Assembly (NCBI GenBank): GCA_000380225.1
Contig: KB904821.1
Coordinates: forward strand, 2,741,056-2,805,055
Direction of reading: 5' to 3'
DNA length: 64,000 nt
From: a filamentous cyanobacterium ESFC-1
GTDB taxonomy: Bacteria > Cyanobacteriota > Cyanobacteriia > Cyanobacteriales > Spirulinaceae
Shown: piece by piece, positions 27,409 to 35,810 of the stretch
Layout: each line of letters opens with the position of its first letter
Numbering within the stretch: the stretch's first letter is position 1
The notes under the pieces: model-generated
Database searches by the model: none
Told to the model about the DNA's origin: nothing
Seen by the model: only the letters and a program-made list of their open reading frames with translations
Translations under genes and position numbers: made by a program

Positions 27409-29037
27409 ATGACTGCATCAGCAAAAAATCGGCTTCATTTGCAAGCAGAGACTTCTACCATTGAAGGATTAATTCGCCAGGTTAAACGCGGTTTAATCCG
27501 AGTTCCTGATTTTCAGCGTCCCCTGCAATGGGAATCAGAAGATGTGAAATTATTTTTTGATAGCGTTTATAAAGGATATCCCGTTGGCTCTTTTTTGATG
27601 AGACGAGCTTATGCTCCCGCTTCTGTCATAAAATATGGCCCGGTCAAAGTTTCTGCACCAGAATCCAATTCAGCTTTATGGGTGGTTGATGGACAACAAA
27701 GATTAACTGCTCTGACTGCGGGTTTAGCACGGGATGAAACAATGCCAACCACTCCTGACGATCCCTGGGTACTCTACTTTGATGCCCAAGCACAAACATT
27801 TCATGCTCCACCCAGAAGTGGTGTTTTGCCCTCGACCTGGGTTCCTATTACGCAATTATTAGATGCTTCAACCCTCAGCGAGTGGGTTTTTAACTGGAAG
27901 CACTCCCAAAATCAAGAGTTGCGAAAATCCATCTTCGATGCTGGGGCAAGAATTCGTCAGTATGAAATTCCCCTATATGTCGTTGAAACAGATGATGAGA
28001 ACCTGCTACGAGATATCTTTTACCGCATCAATGATTCAGGCAAGAAGATGAAATGGAAAGATATTCACGACGCACTGTTTGGGCGAAAATCAGACGAACC
28101 ATCAACCCTGAGTGGTTTGGCAGATGAATTGCAAAATCTGGGTGTTGGACGACCTTCTGAAGAACAACTCCTATCGGCTATTATTGCCTTTAAAGGTCTA
28201 GATGCAACCCGGAGCATTTCAGAGCATTATCGTCGAGATACTGAAGTCCTCAGAGATGCTGTCAACGATGCTTTGCCTGCCCTTAGACAAGCAATCACTT
28301 TTCTTAAAACCCATGCTGAAATTCCGCATCTGAGACTGTTGCCCCGTTCGCTCCCATTTTTTGTTCTCACCAAATTTTTTGGATTTTATCCAGAACCGAA
28401 TAATCGGACATTGAACTTACTGGTTCGGTGGACATGGCGAACCCTATTAGGCATCAAGTTAGTTAATGAAAGAACCTTATTGCGCCACAGCTTAGATGCT
28501 ATCCAAGGGAGTGACTCAGAACAAACGATTCAAAAACTGTTGAACGAAATTCCCCGTACAAAAGGTTCGAGTTTCACGCTACCCGCGAAATTTGATGCTC
28601 GTGCCGCAGATAGTCGTATTGCTTTGGTGGCTTTGAGTTCGTTGCATCCCCTTAACCTTGAAAACGAAAAACCCATTGATATTGCCGATCTCGTTGAAGA
28701 ATATAATCTCAGAACCTTCCGCAAAATCATTTCAAGGGGTACTACAGCTAATCAAAGTCCCTCAAATCGCATTCTCCTACCTCCCACTTCTAGAGGGGTT
28801 TGGCGAGAGCTTGTGGCATTAATTCATCAGCAAGGGCTGGATTCAAAAGTGCTGCGATCGCATTGTATCGATAGAAACGCAGCCGAACTTCTGCTTGAGG
28901 AAAAATTTGATGAGTTTTTATTCTGTCGCCAAAAGCTCCTAACAGCCAGAGTTGATTCTATCGGTGCGCGTTTGGCCGCGTGGGGTGAGAATGACCGCCC
29001 CAGTATTAGCTATATCTTGCAACAAACAGGAGAATAG
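27409..29037 (+). CDS. DUF262 domain (ParB/GmrS-like) protein
   Basis: This 542-residue protein has an N-terminal DUF262 domain. It shows RGLIRVPDFQRPLQWESEDVKLFFDSVYKGYPVGSFLM, followed by VVDGQQRLTALTAGL, the DGQQR motif of this ParB-like nucleotidase fold. The C-terminal half is helical (LEEKFDEFLFCRQKLLTARV) and is not a recognisable DUF1524/HNH nuclease. DUF262 proteins include the GmrS half of type IV restriction enzymes and other defence proteins. The ATG at 27409 is preferred to an in-frame TTG at 27388. It is followed after 2 bp by a truncated HipA-type kinase gene, so the two were translated from one mRNA. Confidence 0.82.
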   Translation: MTASAKNRLHLQAETSTIEGLIRQVKRGLIRVPDFQRPLQWESEDVKLFFDSVYKGYPVGSFLMRRAYAPASVIKYGPVKVSAPESNSALWVVDGQQRLTALTAGLARDETMPTTPDDPWVLYFDAQAQTFHAPPRSGVLPSTWVPITQLLDASTLSEWVFNWKHSQNQELRKSIFDAGARIRQYEIPLYVVETDDENLLRDIFYRINDSGKKMKWKDIHDALFGRKSDEPSTLSGLADELQNLGVGRPSEEQLLSAIIAFKGLDATRSISEHYRRDTEVLRDAVNDALPALRQAITFLKTHAEIPHLRLLPRSLPFFVLTKFFGFYPEPNNRTLNLLVRWTWRTLLGIKLVNERTLLRHSLDAIQGSDSEQTIQKLLNEIPRTKGSSFTLPAKFDARAADSRIALVALSSLHPLNLENEKPIDIADLVEEYNLRTFRKIISRGTTANQSPSNRILLPPTSRGVWRELVALIHQQGLDSKVLRSHCIDRNAAELLLEEKFDEFLFCRQKLLTARVDSIGARLAAWGENDRPSISYILQQTGE

Positions 29038-29039
29038 AA

Positions 29040-29969
29040 GTGACAAGAACGCTAGGAGTCCAGCTTCAGGGCCAGATAGTCGGCTATTTGACTGAAACTA
29101 CGAATAATCAGATAGCCTTTCGCTTCACAGACTCTTATTTGTCTGCAAGCAATCGACCTGTATTAGGCCAGTATTTTGAAGACGATCTGACTCGCACTTA
29201 TTATGGCAAAAAGTTTGCACTACCCCCATTTTTTGCAAATTTGATTCCAGAGCATGGTGCGTTACGGGAGCTTATCACCAGCAATCTTGACGTAGATTCA
29301 GGTGACGATTTGGCTTTATTAGAGGCGGTTGGACGCGACTTACCGGGGGCTGTGGAAATCATCCGTGTAGATGAAGATGATTTGCCTATTCAAGATGATT
29401 TGGAAGTGCCTGTATATGGGCGAGATCGCGAGGATACCTTGGACAATAAGGCATCTGGACTGCGGTTTTCGTTAGCGGGTGTCCAAATGAAATTTTCTGT
29501 GTTACGCGATCCAGATAGAATCACATTGCCTGCAAGCGATCGCGATGGCGAATGGATTGTGAAACTCGGCTCGGCACGCTTTTCGTTTACCGTTGAGAAT
29601 GAGTATGCCATAATGCAGTGGGCTATGGCTGCTGGTTTTGATGTACCTGAGTGTTATTTGCAAGATGCTAAAACAGTTAGCGGTTCTTTAAGGAAATACA
29701 CAAACTTTGGCGATCGCGTTTTCGTCATTCGTCGATACGACCGGCACAATGGACTCCGCATTCATCAAGAAGATTTTGCCCAGGTTACAAATTTGCGACC
29801 AGAACTCAAGTATGACCAGATCAAGTACGAACAGCTTGGTGGTTTAATTAAACAGCTTCTGGGGGATGATGCCTATGATGAATTTATCCGTCGGCTTACC
29901 TTTACCATTGCCTCCGGGAATAAAGTGCCAATTTTACGTCCTTTTGCATCTGGAATGAGATGGATTTAA
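29040..29969 (+). pseudogene. HipA family kinase, truncated before the catalytic loop
   Basis: The 309-residue frame starts with GTG two bases after the DUF262 stop, with CAGGAGAATAGAA as ribosome site. It shows the HipA N-terminal couple domain (ALPPFFANLIPEHGALRELI) and the kinase N-lobe (GLRFSLAGVQMKFSVL, EWIVKLG, ENEYAIMQWAMAAGFDVPE, VFVIRRYDRHNGLRIHQEDFAQ). It stops right after FTIASGN, where a HipA would continue with NDAHLKN, the catalytic loop, and then the metal-binding Asp. Instead it reads an unrelated tail KVPILRPFASGMRWI. It cannot be an active kinase. Other frames downstream do not restore the missing part, so a deletion is more likely than a single frameshift. Confidence 0.75.
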
Positions 29970-30044
29970 AGTTTAAGTTGTCGCCTACACGATACAACAA
30001 TCTAATAATTGCTCTGTCCGGTTGTCTCTCCTTTGGAACAACCC

Positions 30045-30647
30045 TCAAGCCCAAACCCGACTCAAGTTGAGGGTAAATCCCGGTAACACCCTTTCTCCAG
30101 ATAAAGTATCAGGATTCTCCAAAACCTCTACCCCTTGCCCCGGACGGTAAATTTCCACTCGTTGATTTTGAGGGTCAATCAGCCAGCCCAACCTCGCCCC
30201 ATTCTCGATATATTCTGTCATCTTGCTTCGCAGGACTGGGATTGTATCACTTTGGGAACGCAACTCTACAACAAAATCCGGACAAAGGGGAGCAAAGCCC
30301 TGGCATTGTTCTGGGGTGAGAGCATCCCAGGAATTTTGGCTGACCCAGGCCGCATCAGGGGAACGGTTAGACCCATTGGGTAACTCAAAACCAGTCGAGG
30401 AGTCAAAGGCTCTGCCATTACCCCCTTCTTCCTCAATCCATCGAACCAGAAAGTAATTGATTTTGCTGTTGCGATATCCTGTTTCGCTACCTGTGGGTGG
30501 ATTCACGAGGAGTTCTCCGGTTACACTACGTTCGAGTCGCAGCTCGCGGTTAGCCGCCGCTAACGCCGCAAACTGCTCCGGTGTGACCCGCAGCGCTAGT
30601 TCGTCAGGAAGTTGGAGAGATAAAGGTTTAGGGGGAACTTGTACCAC
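30045..30647 (-). CDS. Uma2 family (DUF820) endonuclease
   Basis: This 200-residue protein is complete. The family's core is visible: GNSRVT-like ERSVTGELLVNPPTGSETGYRNSKINYFL, the catalytic SPDAAWVS strand, PLCPDFVVELRSQSDTIPVLRSKM (D and E-x-R in the PD-(D/E)XK arrangement) and GARLGWLIDPQNQRVEIYRPG. Uma2 proteins are very numerous in cyanobacteria, and their role is not settled. The gene is monocistronic and convergent with the truncated hipA. Confidence 0.88.
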   Translation of the reverse strand: MVQVPPKPLSLQLPDELALRVTPEQFAALAAANRELRLERSVTGELLVNPPTGSETGYRNSKINYFLVRWIEEEGGNGRAFDSSTGFELPNGSNRSPDAAWVSQNSWDALTPEQCQGFAPLCPDFVVELRSQSDTIPVLRSKMTEYIENGARLGWLIDPQNQRVEIYRPGQGVEVLENPDTLSGERVLPGFTLNLSRVWA

Positions 30648-30839
30648 GATGATTCACCTCACGCGGTGAGATTACTTCTTTATTTTACAACTTTACAGAA
30701 CCGCGATCGCGTACCCCTCAAGGCTTTGAGCCTCAAACACTACACCACAAAGGCTGAATTTTTCAAAAAAATTACTGAGTCTGCGTAAAAATACCTCCGT
30801 TGTTTTGAGTACTTAATAGCAACTCAAAAATCAAGCTTC

Positions 30840-31205
30840 ATGAAATACACTCACACTCAATTGTGGGCATTACTCCTCGGTAGTGCTTGCGTTTACGGCG
30901 GTCATTTTGTATTCAATTCTCCTGTGAAAGCAGCAGTTTTTCACAATGATTGGAGTTACGCTATTGACTCTTTTGACGACAGTGTTGATGTTGGTGTTGT
31001 TGGCGGTACGCAATATGAAATTTTTGGTACAGCTTTTCAACAAACCGATGAAAAAGTAACCTTTGCCATTAACAGCAATTTCGGTTTAGCCGGGGCAAAT
31101 AGCATTTATGCTGATGACAAACATATCGGTTGGGGTGACTTACTTTTTAAAGTAGGAAACGAAACTTTCGGACTCAACTTTGTTGACAACCCTATTTTAT
31201 CTTGA
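30840..31205 (+). CDS. small exported protein, similar to exosortase-dependent (XDD-type) surface proteins, probably shortened
   Basis: This 121-residue protein has an N-terminal signal peptide (MKYTHTQLWALLLGSACVYGGHFVFNSPVKAA). The mature part FHNDWSYAIDSFDDSVDVGVVGGTQYEIFGTAFQQTDEKVTFAINSN resembles cyanobacterial XDD-type exosortase-dependent surface proteins, as far as I can judge by eye. Those are longer and end with a C-terminal sorting motif and membrane helix. Here the frame stops at FGLNFVDNPILS without any. It may therefore be a truncated gene. It lies 35 bp before a glycosyltransferase gene in the same direction. Confidence 0.5.
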   Translation: MKYTHTQLWALLLGSACVYGGHFVFNSPVKAAVFHNDWSYAIDSFDDSVDVGVVGGTQYEIFGTAFQQTDEKVTFAINSNFGLAGANSIYADDKHIGWGDLLFKVGNETFGLNFVDNPILS

Positions 31206-31240
31206 TAGTTTTCAATTATTCTTAACTTTTGGTATTAACT

Positions 31241-32107
31241 ATGTTCTCAATTTTCATCCTGACTCATAACGAAGAAACAAATATTGCTGCTTGTATTCAA
31301 TCAGCTTTATTGTCTGATGATGTGATTGTGGTTGATTCATTGAGCGATGATAAAACGGCTGAAATTGCCCAGAATTTTCCGGTTCGCTTTGTTCAACACG
31401 CTTTTGAATCTCATGGGAAACAAAGAAGTTGGATGTTACATAATATCCCGACTAAATATGACTGGGTTTATATCCTTGAAGCTGACGAACGTATGACTCC
31501 AGAACTATTCCAAGAGTGCGTAAAACAAAGCCAAAAATCTGAATTTGTGGGCTATTATGTAGCCGAGCGCGTTATGTTTATGAATCACTGGATTCGTCAC
31601 AGTACGCAGTATCCCCGCTACCAAATGCGCTTTTTTCAACAGGGTAAAGTGGATTTTACCGATTATGGTCATGCCGAACGGGAAGTTTGTTATGGTAACA
31701 CCAGCTTTTTAACTGAAACGTATCCCCACTATACTTGTAATAAAGGCTTTAGTCGCTGGATTGAAAAGCATAATCGCTATTCAACGGATGAAGCAAAAGA
31801 AACGGTTTATCAGTTACAAAATAAAACCGTGAGTTGGCGACAACTATTATTTGGTAAAACTGAAGTTGAACGGCGACGAGCGTTGAAGGATTTATCTTTA
31901 AGATTACCGATGCGTCCCTTGATTCGCTTTTTGTATATGTATTTTATTTTGGGGGGCTGTTGGGATGGTAAAGCGGGTTTTACTTGGTGCGTGTTACAAG
32001 CGTTTTATGAGTATTTGATTTTGCTGAAGGTATGGGAGTTACAACAGCAGGATGTATCGACTGAAAAGGAAGTTCTGGGGCTTGAGCTACTTAGTACTTT
32101 ACGCTAA
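31241..32107 (+). CDS. glycosyltransferase family 2
   Basis: This 288-residue GT-A enzyme starts MFSIFILTHNEETNIAACIQSA. It has DDVIVVDSLSDDKTAEIAQNF for nucleotide-sugar binding and YILEADERMTPELF as the acidic DxD-like metal site (EADE). The C-terminal region has hydrophobic segments (RFLYMYFILGGCWDGKAGFTWCVLQAFYEYLILLKVWEL), like KdtX/WaaE-type lipopolysaccharide transferases. It probably builds cell-surface polysaccharide. ATG 31241 is preferred over an in-frame TTG at 31229. Confidence 0.85.
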   Translation: MFSIFILTHNEETNIAACIQSALLSDDVIVVDSLSDDKTAEIAQNFPVRFVQHAFESHGKQRSWMLHNIPTKYDWVYILEADERMTPELFQECVKQSQKSEFVGYYVAERVMFMNHWIRHSTQYPRYQMRFFQQGKVDFTDYGHAEREVCYGNTSFLTETYPHYTCNKGFSRWIEKHNRYSTDEAKETVYQLQNKTVSWRQLLFGKTEVERRRALKDLSLRLPMRPLIRFLYMYFILGGCWDGKAGFTWCVLQAFYEYLILLKVWELQQQDVSTEKEVLGLELLSTLR

Positions 32108-32140
32108 TGGGGCGATCGCGCTGTACAATAACGATAAATA

Positions 32141-32518
32141 ATGATGTGTCGCGATCGCATTATCTGGACTACCGGGGCTTCTTCGGGGATTGGGGAAGCA
32201 TTGGCTTATGAATTAAGTCAAAACGGCGCACAATTAATCCTATCGGCGCGAAATGCCGAGAAATTAGAAAAAGTTAAGTCTCAATGTCTGAATCCTCAAC
32301 AACATCAAGTCATCCCCCTGGATTTAGCAGAGGTAGATACAATTAATGCGGCGGTAATGCAGGTTTTAAGGGAAACTACGCAGATTGATATTTTAATTCA
32401 CTGTGGCGGCGTGAGTCAGCGAGCCTTGGCGCAAGATACCAATCTGAGTGTAGATTACTTTATTCGCCGCAGCCAAGTGATACTAAATCCGATACGCCAT
32501 AACCCACCTATTTTTTAG
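32141..32518 (+). pseudogene. short-chain dehydrogenase/reductase, truncated
   Basis: The frame starts well, with the Rossmann motif TTGASSGIGEALAYEL, LILSARN and LIHCGGVSQRALAQDTNLSVD. It then diverges after codon 109 and ends at 125 residues, while SDR proteins have about 250 and need a downstream Ser-Tyr-Lys active site. The final codons run into ATACTAAATCCGATACGCC and CATAACCCACC, dispersed-repeat sequence also seen around 53810-53850. Insertion or repeat-mediated deletion has removed the catalytic half. Confidence 0.8.
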
Positions 32519-32530
32519 TCTGCTCTCGTC

Positions 32531-32574
32531 AGACTTTGCTCTCGCGATTCCCCGGATTTTAATCCGTGGGCGGG
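32531..32574. repeat. dispersed repeat (CCCCGGATTTTAATCCGTGGGCGGG type), copy 1
   Basis: GACTTTG ... TTCCCCGGATTTTAATCC followed by GTGGGCGGGTT matches 58560-58603 (GACTTTG ... TTCCCCAGATTTTAATCT followed by GCGGGCGGGCT). The central part is self-complementary (GGATTTTAATCC). Confidence 0.6.
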
Positions 32575-32654
32575 TTAGCTGGATAAAGGGGGTGTCGAAA
32601 CCGGATTTGGTATGATTTGAAACAACTCGCGCCTACACGGTACAACACAATGCC

Positions 32655-32687
32655 AGAAACCCGGTTGTTGGAAAAAACCGGGTTTCT
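32655..32687 (-). terminator. hairpin after the AAA+ ATPase gene
   Basis: AGAAACCCGG (32655-32664) and CCGGGTTTCT (32678-32687) form a perfect 10-bp stem beginning 3 bp beyond the stop codon of the minus-strand gene. In the transcript the loop contains a U run. Confidence 0.55.
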
Positions 32688-32690
32688 TAC

Positions 32691-33890
32691 TCACACAAAG
32701 CGATGCTCAAAGGTACAAGTCAAATCAACGCGACCTTTCCGCAGCAAAGCCGGGTCAAGTCGTTCGGCGGTATTGCAAGTCATCAGGACAACTAATTTTT
32801 GCCGATTGTGAATTTGTTCGTCTTCGATAATGCTTTGGTAAAGCGTACCGTCGAGCAAACTGAGAATATGCTCGGTTTTGTTATTGCGTTGAGCGGCGGC
32901 GGTGGCTCGATTTTGGGCGAGATTGTCCGCTTCGTTGATAATCAGGCAAATTCGCTCTAAATAGCTCGGTGGGACGAAGTTTTCGACGGCATCGTGGTCG
33001 AGGATAAAGATAACATAACCAAGGGGGACAAGGATTTCTTTGGCGACGGCTTGAGTCCAAGCGGTTTTTCCGGTTCCGGGTTCTCCTTGAATCAGGACGG
33101 CGAGTTGGTCTTGGTTGAGAATAGCTTGTTGTACCCTGTCAGTAAAGGCTTGGATAGCGTCGGGAAAGGAGCGAATGGGAAATTGGCTGTGAACTTGACC
33201 GACGCGGCTTTGGTAGCCACTCAGCATCACAGCGAGGTTATAGGTAGCTTTATTGGCGAGAGGAGCGATATCTTTGGCAATGAGGGTATAAGAGCGTCGT
33301 CCCCGTTCGTAGGGGTAAATTTCGAGCCAGATTTGCTTTTCGGGCCAGTAGGCGTAAGCTGTACCAATAACTTCGAGACGTTCCCAACTGATAAAGCGAT
33401 CGCGAGGATAATAAAAGTAGCGATCGCAATAGTATTGCATAATTAAATGGGGACGACCGAGCAAATCAAGGATTTTAAATAAAGTAATTTCTTGCAGTCG
33501 GTTCAGTACGCAGTCAATCGGAATACTATTGCGGTTGAGAACAGAACGCACGGGCGTATCGATGCTGAGGGCTTCTCCGAAACGATGGTCGGGAAAAGGG
33601 GGGTCTGGCGTAACATACTCCCAAAACTCATCGAGGGTTTCTTTGGTTTTGTAAGAAAACAAGTTGAGTACGTTGGCCAAGGGTGCATAATTATTTCTCC
33701 CCACCGCATCCGCCAGGGAACTCCCCAGATGCAAAAAGCGTTGGGACAGGGCGAGGGGGTCACTCATCACCAAATGATTAAAAAAGTTCCAGTCGAATTG
33801 ACGCTCTAGGGGTCGCCAACCCGAACCGAGTAAACCGCGGCCTTGGGATTGATTGTCAGATTCGGGGTCATTCCAAAAATCTCTAGCCAT
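32691..33890 (-). CDS. AAA+ ATPase
   Basis: This 399-residue protein has an uncharacterised N-terminal region (1-240) and a C-terminal AAA+ module. Walker A GEPGTGKT is at 269-276. The Walker B region reads ICLIINEAD (315-322), where the usual Asp before Glu is Asn319. Sensor 1 is LVVLMTCNT, and a terminal ALLRKGRVD supplies an arginine-finger-like segment. The Asn substitution may weaken metal coordination, though Glu320 and Asp322 remain. It follows kptA by 12 bp on the same strand, so the two are likely co-transcribed. Function unknown. Confidence 0.85.
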   Translation of the reverse strand: MARDFWNDPESDNQSQGRGLLGSGWRPLERQFDWNFFNHLVMSDPLALSQRFLHLGSSLADAVGRNNYAPLANVLNLFSYKTKETLDEFWEYVTPDPPFPDHRFGEALSIDTPVRSVLNRNSIPIDCVLNRLQEITLFKILDLLGRPHLIMQYYCDRYFYYPRDRFISWERLEVIGTAYAYWPEKQIWLEIYPYERGRRSYTLIAKDIAPLANKATYNLAVMLSGYQSRVGQVHSQFPIRSFPDAIQAFTDRVQQAILNQDQLAVLIQGEPGTGKTAWTQAVAKEILVPLGYVIFILDHDAVENFVPPSYLERICLIINEADNLAQNRATAAAQRNNKTEHILSLLDGTLYQSIIEDEQIHNRQKLVVLMTCNTAERLDPALLRKGRVDLTCTFEHRFV

Positions 33891-33902
33891 TATGTTCGAG
33901 GT

Positions 33903-34460
33903 TTAAACAACGAGAATTAGGTATTGCGGGGGGACACTATCGACGAGCCAAACGTGGTTGTCAGTACAGTAAAAGGTGTGATGGTCTTGAATCATGGCCG
34001 CGGTATCGACTTGGAAAACTCGGGGACGACCGCGACGTTGACCGACTTGGCGGGCTGGTTCGAGGCTAACGGACAAATGAACGTGATGGCGGGATTGTTT
34101 TTGCAAGCCGTGACTCAGAATCGCAGCAACCGCACCCTCTGAAGTTCCATGATACAAAACCGCCGGGGGCGTTTGCGGTTCGAGTTGTAAATCGATGGGG
34201 ACGCTGTGGCCTTGGTTGGCTCGGATGTGGGTGTGGCTGGGGTCAAAAGCAAAGCGTTTTTTGTCATTTTGAGCTACAACGATTTCGAGTTCTTGGGGGC
34301 TAATGGTAAAGCCTTGTTTACGAGCCGCTTTCAGCAGGGCTTGGACTTCAACCCAACCCCCAGGAGCAAGTTCTAAGTCTAGGGCTTCGGGGTGATGGCG
34401 GAGATGGTAGCTGAGGTATTTACTAATTTTAGTTAAGCGTTTGGGACTGAGAAAAGACAT
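33903..34460 (-). CDS. kptA: RNA 2'-phosphotransferase (KptA/Tpt1 family)
   Basis: This is a 185-residue protein of the Tpt1/KptA family: SKYLSYHLRHHPEALDLELAPGGWVEVQALL at the start, AVLYHGTSEGAVAAILSHGLQKQSRHHVHLS and NHVWLVDSVPPQYL later. The conserved Arg-His pair and HGT motif of the NAD+-dependent active site are present. In yeast Tpt1 removes the splice-junction 2'-phosphate of tRNA. Bacteria lack that pathway, so the physiological substrate is unknown; ADP-ribosylation of nucleic acid ends is a known side activity of the family. It is followed by the AAA+ gene after 12 bp. Confidence 0.92.
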   Translation of the reverse strand: MSFLSPKRLTKISKYLSYHLRHHPEALDLELAPGGWVEVQALLKAARKQGFTISPQELEIVVAQNDKKRFAFDPSHTHIRANQGHSVPIDLQLEPQTPPAVLYHGTSEGAVAAILSHGLQKQSRHHVHLSVSLEPARQVGQRRGRPRVFQVDTAAMIQDHHTFYCTDNHVWLVDSVPPQYLILVV

Positions 34461-34904
34461 TGCAAATTACTAAGTTTAATAATGATTTCGACGTATTTTG
34501 TAATAGTTGGGATTTCGGCGCATCCTTGGACTATGATGTGAAAGACTCCAGGCAGTTGAAAACCAGGGATTGGGCGCAAAACTCCCATACAACCTGGCTT
34601 TCAATCCTTTAGCTGCTATTATGTTTACAAGTATAATACATATTGTAATACAAAACCGCGATCGCGATTTGGGTCAAAAACTCCAAGATTTGTGCAACCG
34701 AGATGACGAAACCTCGTTCAACTCGTCACAAAGAGGGAGGCCATAAAGTGGGAAGTTTCGCTAAGATTCCTAAGTAAGATTTAAGAATTAAAACATTCTT
34801 GACCCATCGGGCGCGATCGCCCCTAGTGTATAAAGCATAGAAATAGGTTCGTCTGGCTGTATCCTGGTTGTCCCTATTGTTGAAATCTTGAGGTTGACTC
34901 CAAG
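34461..34904. other. intergenic region between divergent genes with one inverted repeat
   Basis: TTGAAAACCAGG (34556-34567) and CCTGGCTTTCAA (34593-34604) form a 12-bp stem with one mismatch. The rest is AT-rich and should hold the promoters of kptA (left) and of the small membrane protein (right). No gene is seen. Confidence 0.4.
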
Positions 34905-35189
34905 ATGAAATCCCTAAAAAATTTCCTACTCTTTCTGACTCTCACCATCTTTTTTAGCTTTGCCACCCCGATTATCGTTGTGGGAATCTTGCTGGCAGGG
35001 TTAGCCCTATTACACCTTATTCCTGGCTTTGAAGCCCTTGCTCAAGTCAGCATTGACGGTGTTTTACAGTTTCTCGCCGCATTTGGTAATGGTTATCCGA
35101 CGAGTGGCATTTTGACCATTGGTTTGACTTGTGGCTTTGTGGGGGGCTTGTTTCAACTGGGAACAGGTTACCGTTACCGCCACCTTTAG
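34905..35189 (+). CDS. small membrane protein, function unknown
   Basis: This 94-residue protein is mostly hydrophobic, with two predicted membrane helices: FLLFLTLTIFFSFATPIIVVGILLAGLALL (about 7-36) and SGILTIGLTCGFVGGLFQLGTGY (about 67-89). It ends in basic residues (RYRHL). No family is recognised. It is 85 bp before a VanZ-like gene on the same strand. Confidence 0.65.
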   Translation: MKSLKNFLLFLTLTIFFSFATPIIVVGILLAGLALLHLIPGFEALAQVSIDGVLQFLAAFGNGYPTSGILTIGLTCGFVGGLFQLGTGYRYRHL

Positions 35190-35274
35190 CAACACCCGAC
35201 TTAGAAACTGAACCCGCTCGTAGCATTTTGGCAGAGTCGGTTAAGATTGAGCGAGGTTCTGAGTCGGGTATCCT

Positions 35275-35673
35275 ATGAAAAAGATTCACTCTCGATTTTT
35301 TCGTTTCGGTTGGTTATTTCTCGGTTTATTTTATGCAGCCACTTTCGCCGTTATCCTGGCTTTAGCCTACACCGGGAATTTACCTGACTTTTTCCAATAT
35401 ATCCCCCACTACGACACCATCGGTCACTTTGTCCTGTATAGTGTCGCTACATATCTAGGACATCGCCTACTCAACTGTCGTAAATTGACACTACTTCGCT
35501 ACAAATTCCCCCTTTGGCCGTTCTTATTCGCCACTTTCACCATCACCGAAGAACTCATCCAACAAACCTCCCCCAATCGCACGTTTAGTTGGTTGGATAT
35601 GGTCATGAGTATTTTAGGCATTATTTTCGGGGCTTGGTTAGCCGAACGAGAATATCGCCAAAAGCAGGGTTAG
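35275..35673 (+). CDS. VanZ-like family membrane protein
   Basis: This is a 132-residue protein with about four membrane segments. IPHYDTIGHFVLYSVATYLGHRL matches the VanZ-like pattern of a D-K/I-hydrophobic-H helix, followed by EELIQQTSPNRTFSWLDMVMSILGIIFGAWLA, the typical E-x2-Q-x(n)-R-x3-D-x3-N/S segment. VanZ-like proteins are integral membrane proteins of uncertain biochemical role. The start is ATG directly before KKIHSRFFRFGW. Confidence 0.8.
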   Translation: MKKIHSRFFRFGWLFLGLFYAATFAVILALAYTGNLPDFFQYIPHYDTIGHFVLYSVATYLGHRLLNCRKLTLLRYKFPLWPFLFATFTITEELIQQTSPNRTFSWLDMVMSILGIIFGAWLAEREYRQKQG

Positions 35674-35773
35674 TCTTAATATAGCAACCGCCAAAGCAGT
35701 TAGGGCGTTTTTGCAGTGCGCCCTCACCCCAAACCCCTCTCGGAGTGGGAGAGGGGCTTATTTTCTAAGAAAT

Positions 35774-35810
35774 GAAGCTAAGCCGTCCTATAAGGACGGG
35801 GCTTTAGACC
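35774..35810. mobile_element. IS-end-like hairpin (CCGTCCTATAAGGACGG) overlapping the nuclease gene end
   Basis: CCGTCCT (35783-35789) pairs with AGGACGG (35793-35799) inside GAAGCTAAG ... GGCTTTAGACC. This arrangement is typical for ends of tnpB-type elements in cyanobacteria. It supplies the last codons (SKAPSL) and stop of the minus-strand nuclease gene. It may also act as a terminator between the convergent genes. Confidence 0.5.

Noticed and set aside
32994-33446. 150-codon plus-strand frame opposite the AAA+ gene
   Set aside because: The minus-strand frame has Walker A and sensor motifs; this one is its complement with no features.
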